This document shows, piece after piece, positions 61,462-64,000 of a DNA stretch of 64,000 nt. The notes beneath the pieces are model-generated. The model saw only the letters and a list, made by a program, of their open reading frames with translations, did not search any database and was not told the DNA's origin. The stretch spans positions 124,001-188,000 of the forward strand of contig CABIZD010000002.1 in NCBI GenBank assembly GCA_902363125.1, read 5' to 3'. Origin of the DNA: Coriobacteriaceae bacterium (GTDB lineage Bacteria; Actinomycetota; Coriobacteriia; Coriobacteriales; Coriobacteriaceae). A program made the translations under genes and the position numbers. How positions within the stretch are numbered: position 1 is the first letter of the stretch; each line of letters opens with the position of its first letter.

Positions 61462-61537
61462 GTCAATTTGGGATGGGGCTCTATTAACTGGTATTTCGCA
61501 TCAGATACCAGTCTTTATAGCCCCATCCTAGATTGAC
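61462..61537. repeat. Long imperfect hairpin between glnN and metF
   Basis: Arms of 33 nt (61462-61494 and 61505-61537) pair with about seven mismatches around a 10-nt loop. Both arms contain GGATGGGGCT and ACTGGTAT. It has no T-tract on either side, so it is not a simple terminator. It may be a structured RNA element or a small MITE-like insertion in the leader of metF. Confidence 0.55.
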
Positions 61538-61676
61538 CGCTCTGCTATAGGGAATGTCGATAGCAAGGCATCTTTGATTGGTATCCCCAAATAGCGAGTG
61601 AAACTCCACCGTGGCACAGTGGTGCTGTAGAATCCTTACAACACATCACACTATTACGTATCTAGAGGAGCACGAT

Positions 61677-62549
61677 ATGCGCGTCGACGAGGTTTTTAAG
61701 CAGGCAGCATCCCAGGGCACCGCACCCGTTTCGTTTGAGATGTTCCCGCCCAAGGGTGAGCTTACCCTCGATACGGCTCGCGAAGTGGCGGGCAACCTGT
61801 GCAAGCTTTCGCCGAGCTTTGTCTCGGTCACTTGTTCCGCTGGCGGCTCGGGCAACGGCGCCACCACCGCCCCCATCGCGCATATGATTACGAGCGAATT
61901 CGATACGCCCTCGGTGGCGCACCTCACCTGCGTTGGCCGCACGCATGCCGATATCGCCGCCAAGATCGACGAATACCGCACCGCCGGCGTAGAAAACATC
62001 CTGGCCCTGCGCGGTGATCTGCCCGCTGGCGCGACCGAGGACGACAAGCCCGCCTCGGACTACGCCTACGCCCGCGACCTCATCCCCGAGCTCGTCGACG
62101 CCGGCTTTTGTGTGGGCGCCGCAGCCTACCCCGAGGGCCACATTGCCTGTGAGGACCTCAACGCTTCGGTCGAGCACCTCAAGCAAAAGCAAGACGCCGG
62201 CGCGAGCTTCTTTGTGACGCAGCTCTTCTTTGACAACGAGTGCTTCTATCGCTTCCGCGAGCTTGCCGACAAGGCCGGCATCACCGTGCCTATTACCGCG
62301 GGCATCATGCCGTTTATGGGCAAGTCGCAGATCAGCCGCATGGTCTTTATGTGCGGCGCGTCGCTGCCCTCCCCCGTCATCAAGATTCTCGCCAAGTACG
62401 AGAACGACCCCGAGAGCCTGCAGGCAGCCGGTGTAGATTATGCCGCCCGTCAGCTTTGCGACCTTAAGGAGCACGGTGCCGCCGGTCTGCACCTGTACAC
62501 TATGAATCGTCCTGCGATCGCCGCGACCATTATGGAGCGCCTAGGGTAA
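61677..62549 (+). CDS. metF: Methylenetetrahydrofolate reductase
   Basis: The 290-residue enzyme has the MTHFR pattern: PVSFEMFPPKGE at the start, VAHLTCVGRTHADI, NILALRGDLP, GAAAYPEGH and FFVTQLFFDNECFYRF. It uses FAD to make 5-methyl-tetrahydrofolate, the methyl donor for methionine synthase. The ATG at 61677 has GAGGAG upstream. It overlaps the next gene (TAATG), so metF, the activation-domain gene and metH form one operon that supplies methionine. Confidence 0.95.
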   Translation: MRVDEVFKQAASQGTAPVSFEMFPPKGELTLDTAREVAGNLCKLSPSFVSVTCSAGGSGNGATTAPIAHMITSEFDTPSVAHLTCVGRTHADIAAKIDEYRTAGVENILALRGDLPAGATEDDKPASDYAYARDLIPELVDAGFCVGAAAYPEGHIACEDLNASVEHLKQKQDAGASFFVTQLFFDNECFYRFRELADKAGITVPITAGIMPFMGKSQISRMVFMCGASLPSPVIKILAKYENDPESLQAAGVDYAARQLCDLKEHGAAGLHLYTMNRPAIAATIMERLG

Positions 62550-63337
62550 TGGAAAAACCGCACATCGATACAACCGCTGTCGAAGTGCCGGCCGACCTTG
62601 CGTCGCCGGCGCTTTACCGTGTCGATGCTGCGCACCATCCCCGTGTCGACCGTGCCGAGATGCTGCGGTATCTGGGCTACGGCGGCCAGCAGATTGAGCC
62701 CGAGCTGTCACGACGTATTGAGCTTGTCGTTGAGCGTCTGGAGCTGGACATTGAACCCCGTGGCGTGCGCCGCGTGTTTGCCGTCGATGCCGCGAACGTC
62801 GATGAGCAGGGAGAGCCCAGCATCCGTCTGGTCGGCACCAACGTTGAGCTGCGCGGTCGCGACATCTATCGCCATCTCAAAGACGCCCGCTTTGCCGCGC
62901 TCATGGCATGCACCCTCGGCATGGACGCCGAGCGTCGCCTGCGCACCACGGGAGCCCAGCAGCCCTTGGAGGGAGCCGTGCTCGACGCCGCATGCTCTGC
63001 TTATGTAGAAGCCGCCGTCGAGCAGATGGACCAGCAGGTCAAGGCTGCGGCCGCCGCACACGGGCTCGCCGGCAACTGGCGCTTCAGTCCCGGCTATGGC
63101 GACTGCCCGCTCTCGGCCCAGCGCTCGATCGTCAATGCGCTCAACGCCACGCGGCTCATCGGGCTTACCGTCACGCCGACCAGCCTGCTCATGCCCACCA
63201 AAAGCGTGACCGCGGTGATCGGCTTGTTCGACGGCGAAGTCCACGACGCCCAGAGCCGCCCCACCTGCAATATCTGCCGCATGCGCGAACACTGCCGCTT
63301 CCGCGCCGCCCACACCACCTGCTATTCCAGCCATTAG
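62549..63337 (+). CDS. Methionine synthase reactivation domain as a separate protein
   Basis: The 262-residue protein matches the AdoMet-binding activation domain of MetH: the RYLGYGGQQIEPEL start, and the FSPGYGDCPLSAQRSIVNALN motif followed by TPTSLLMPTKSVTAVIGL, with a C-terminal CxxC...C...C cluster (CNICRMREHCRF). In most bacteria this is the C-terminal domain of MetH; here it is a free-standing gene between metF and metH. It should restore inactive cob(II)alamin. The Cys-rich tail could bind an Fe-S cluster or zinc. Confidence 0.85.
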   Translation: MEKPHIDTTAVEVPADLASPALYRVDAAHHPRVDRAEMLRYLGYGGQQIEPELSRRIELVVERLELDIEPRGVRRVFAVDAANVDEQGEPSIRLVGTNVELRGRDIYRHLKDARFAALMACTLGMDAERRLRTTGAQQPLEGAVLDAACSAYVEAAVEQMDQQVKAAAAAHGLAGNWRFSPGYGDCPLSAQRSIVNALNATRLIGLTVTPTSLLMPTKSVTAVIGLFDGEVHDAQSRPTCNICRMREHCRFRAAHTTCYSSH

Positions 63338-63346
63338 GAGCCCTCG

Positions 63347-64000
63347 ATGTTTACTCCGCTTATCACTCATGATCTGGACGGTGCCGCGCTGGCGGCACCC
63401 GTTGATGCCGCACGCCGTAATGGCGCTGCATACAAGACGCGCACGATCGACGACCTTCGCATTAAGGACGATCGCCTGCGCGCCGCCATCGAGGGCACGG
63501 GACACCTGCTGTTCGACGGCGGCATGGGCACCATGTTGCAGGCCGCTGGCATGAAGGCGGGCGCCCTGCCCGAGCTGCTCAACTTTGAGGAGCCCCAGGT
63601 TATCACCGATATCCAACGTCAATATGTCGAGGCAGGCTGCGACGTGATCACCGCCAACACCTTTGGCGCCAACGCGCACAAGCTCGATGGCGCCGCCACC
63701 GTGGCAGATGTCTTTGCCGCCGCGGTCTCTTGCGCCCGCGCGGCCGGTGCCCATTACGTCGCCGGCGACATCGGCCCCATCGGTGCGCTGCTTCGCCCCC
63801 TGGGCACCCTCAGCTTCGACGAGGCCTACGACCTCTTTGCCGAGGAAGTGCGCGCCGGCGTCGATGCGGGCGTGGACCTCTTTATTATCGAGACCATGAC
63901 CGACCTTGCCGAGATCAAGGCGGCCGTCCTCGCCTGCCGCGAGAACTCCGACCTGCCCGTCTTTGCCACCATGACCTTTGAGGAAGACGGTCGCACCTTC
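63347..64000 (+). CDS. metH: Cobalamin-dependent methionine synthase, N-terminal part, cut by the window edge
   Basis: Translation from ATG 63347 stays open to the end of the window (218 codons). After a short leader it has the homocysteine-binding domain of MetH: LLFDGGMGTMLQAAGMKAG, NTFGANAHKL, GDIGPIGALLRPLG and ETMTDLAEIKAAVLA. GGAG precedes the start, 9 bp after the activation-domain gene. The folate and cobalamin domains lie beyond the window. The first 45 residues before the domain are a non-standard extension. Confidence 0.9.
   Translation, partial: MFTPLITHDLDGAALAAPVDAARRNGAAYKTRTIDDLRIKDDRLRAAIEGTGHLLFDGGMGTMLQAAGMKAGALPELLNFEEPQVITDIQRQYVEAGCDVITANTFGANAHKLDGAATVADVFAAAVSCARAAGAHYVAGDIGPIGALLRPLGTLSFDEAYDLFAEEVRAGVDAGVDLFIIETMTDLAEIKAAVLACRENSDLPVFATMTFEEDGRTF

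Overview
The window looks like a chromosome segment of a gut coriobacterium, most likely Collinsella or a close relative. That reading rests on the host genes: a type III glutamine synthetase, a fused MurT-GatD, a split cobalamin-dependent methionine synthase, GldA-type dehydrogenases, and coding GC of roughly 60 percent. The genus call is inference from gene content; no rRNA is present to confirm it.

Positions 1 to about 37,800 belong to an integrative and conjugative element (ICE) that is GC-richer than the host (high sixties by eye). Its right end lies downstream of the 3' end of guaA, and its left end is outside the window. In order the element carries: a decayed leading edge (1-1343); two small helix-turn-helix genes; a replication module (initiator with iterons inside its own reading frame, then a DnaC-like loader); a conjugation operon (PcfB-like protein, VirD4, Maff2/VirB2-like pilin, PrgI/VirB3, VirB4, a two-domain cell-wall hydrolase, an exported protein and a VirB6-like protein); a large isopeptide/ester-bond surface protein with its own class B sortase; a convergent mobilization operon (MobC, relaxase) beside a palindrome-dense oriT candidate; parAB; a YraN-like protein; a 10-kb operon of defence-type genes (22.96-34.94 kb); and the recombination module (MobC-like protein, tyrosine integrase, excisionase, XRE regulator).

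The most unusual content is the defence-type operon: ribbon-helix-helix protein, Eco57I-type N6-adenine methyltransferase, a very large helicase with an N-terminal GIY-YIG-like domain and a C-terminal degenerate methylase-like domain, an unrecognised protein, a ParB/Srx-like protein, a SNF2 helicase, and a DUF262-DUF1524 (GmrSD-like) nuclease. The first six genes are packed tightly enough to be one transcription unit. I do not recognise this combination as a named system.

From 37,820 to the end is ordinary chromosome: guaA, ansA, a small XRE regulator with a perfect 26-bp operator, ychF, a polyferredoxin, three iron-type or GldA-type alcohol dehydrogenases, two TPR-like proteins, murT-gatD fused, tRNA-Glu with a duplicated 3' end, a serine hydrolase, a maltose/alpha-glucoside PTS transporter with its GH4 6-phospho-alpha-glucosidase and GntR regulator, glnN, metF, and the first two parts of a split metH. 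Several repeat families sit in the intergenic spaces.

All assignments come from reading translations and motifs. No database search was possible. Residue numbers are counted by hand and may be off by one or two.
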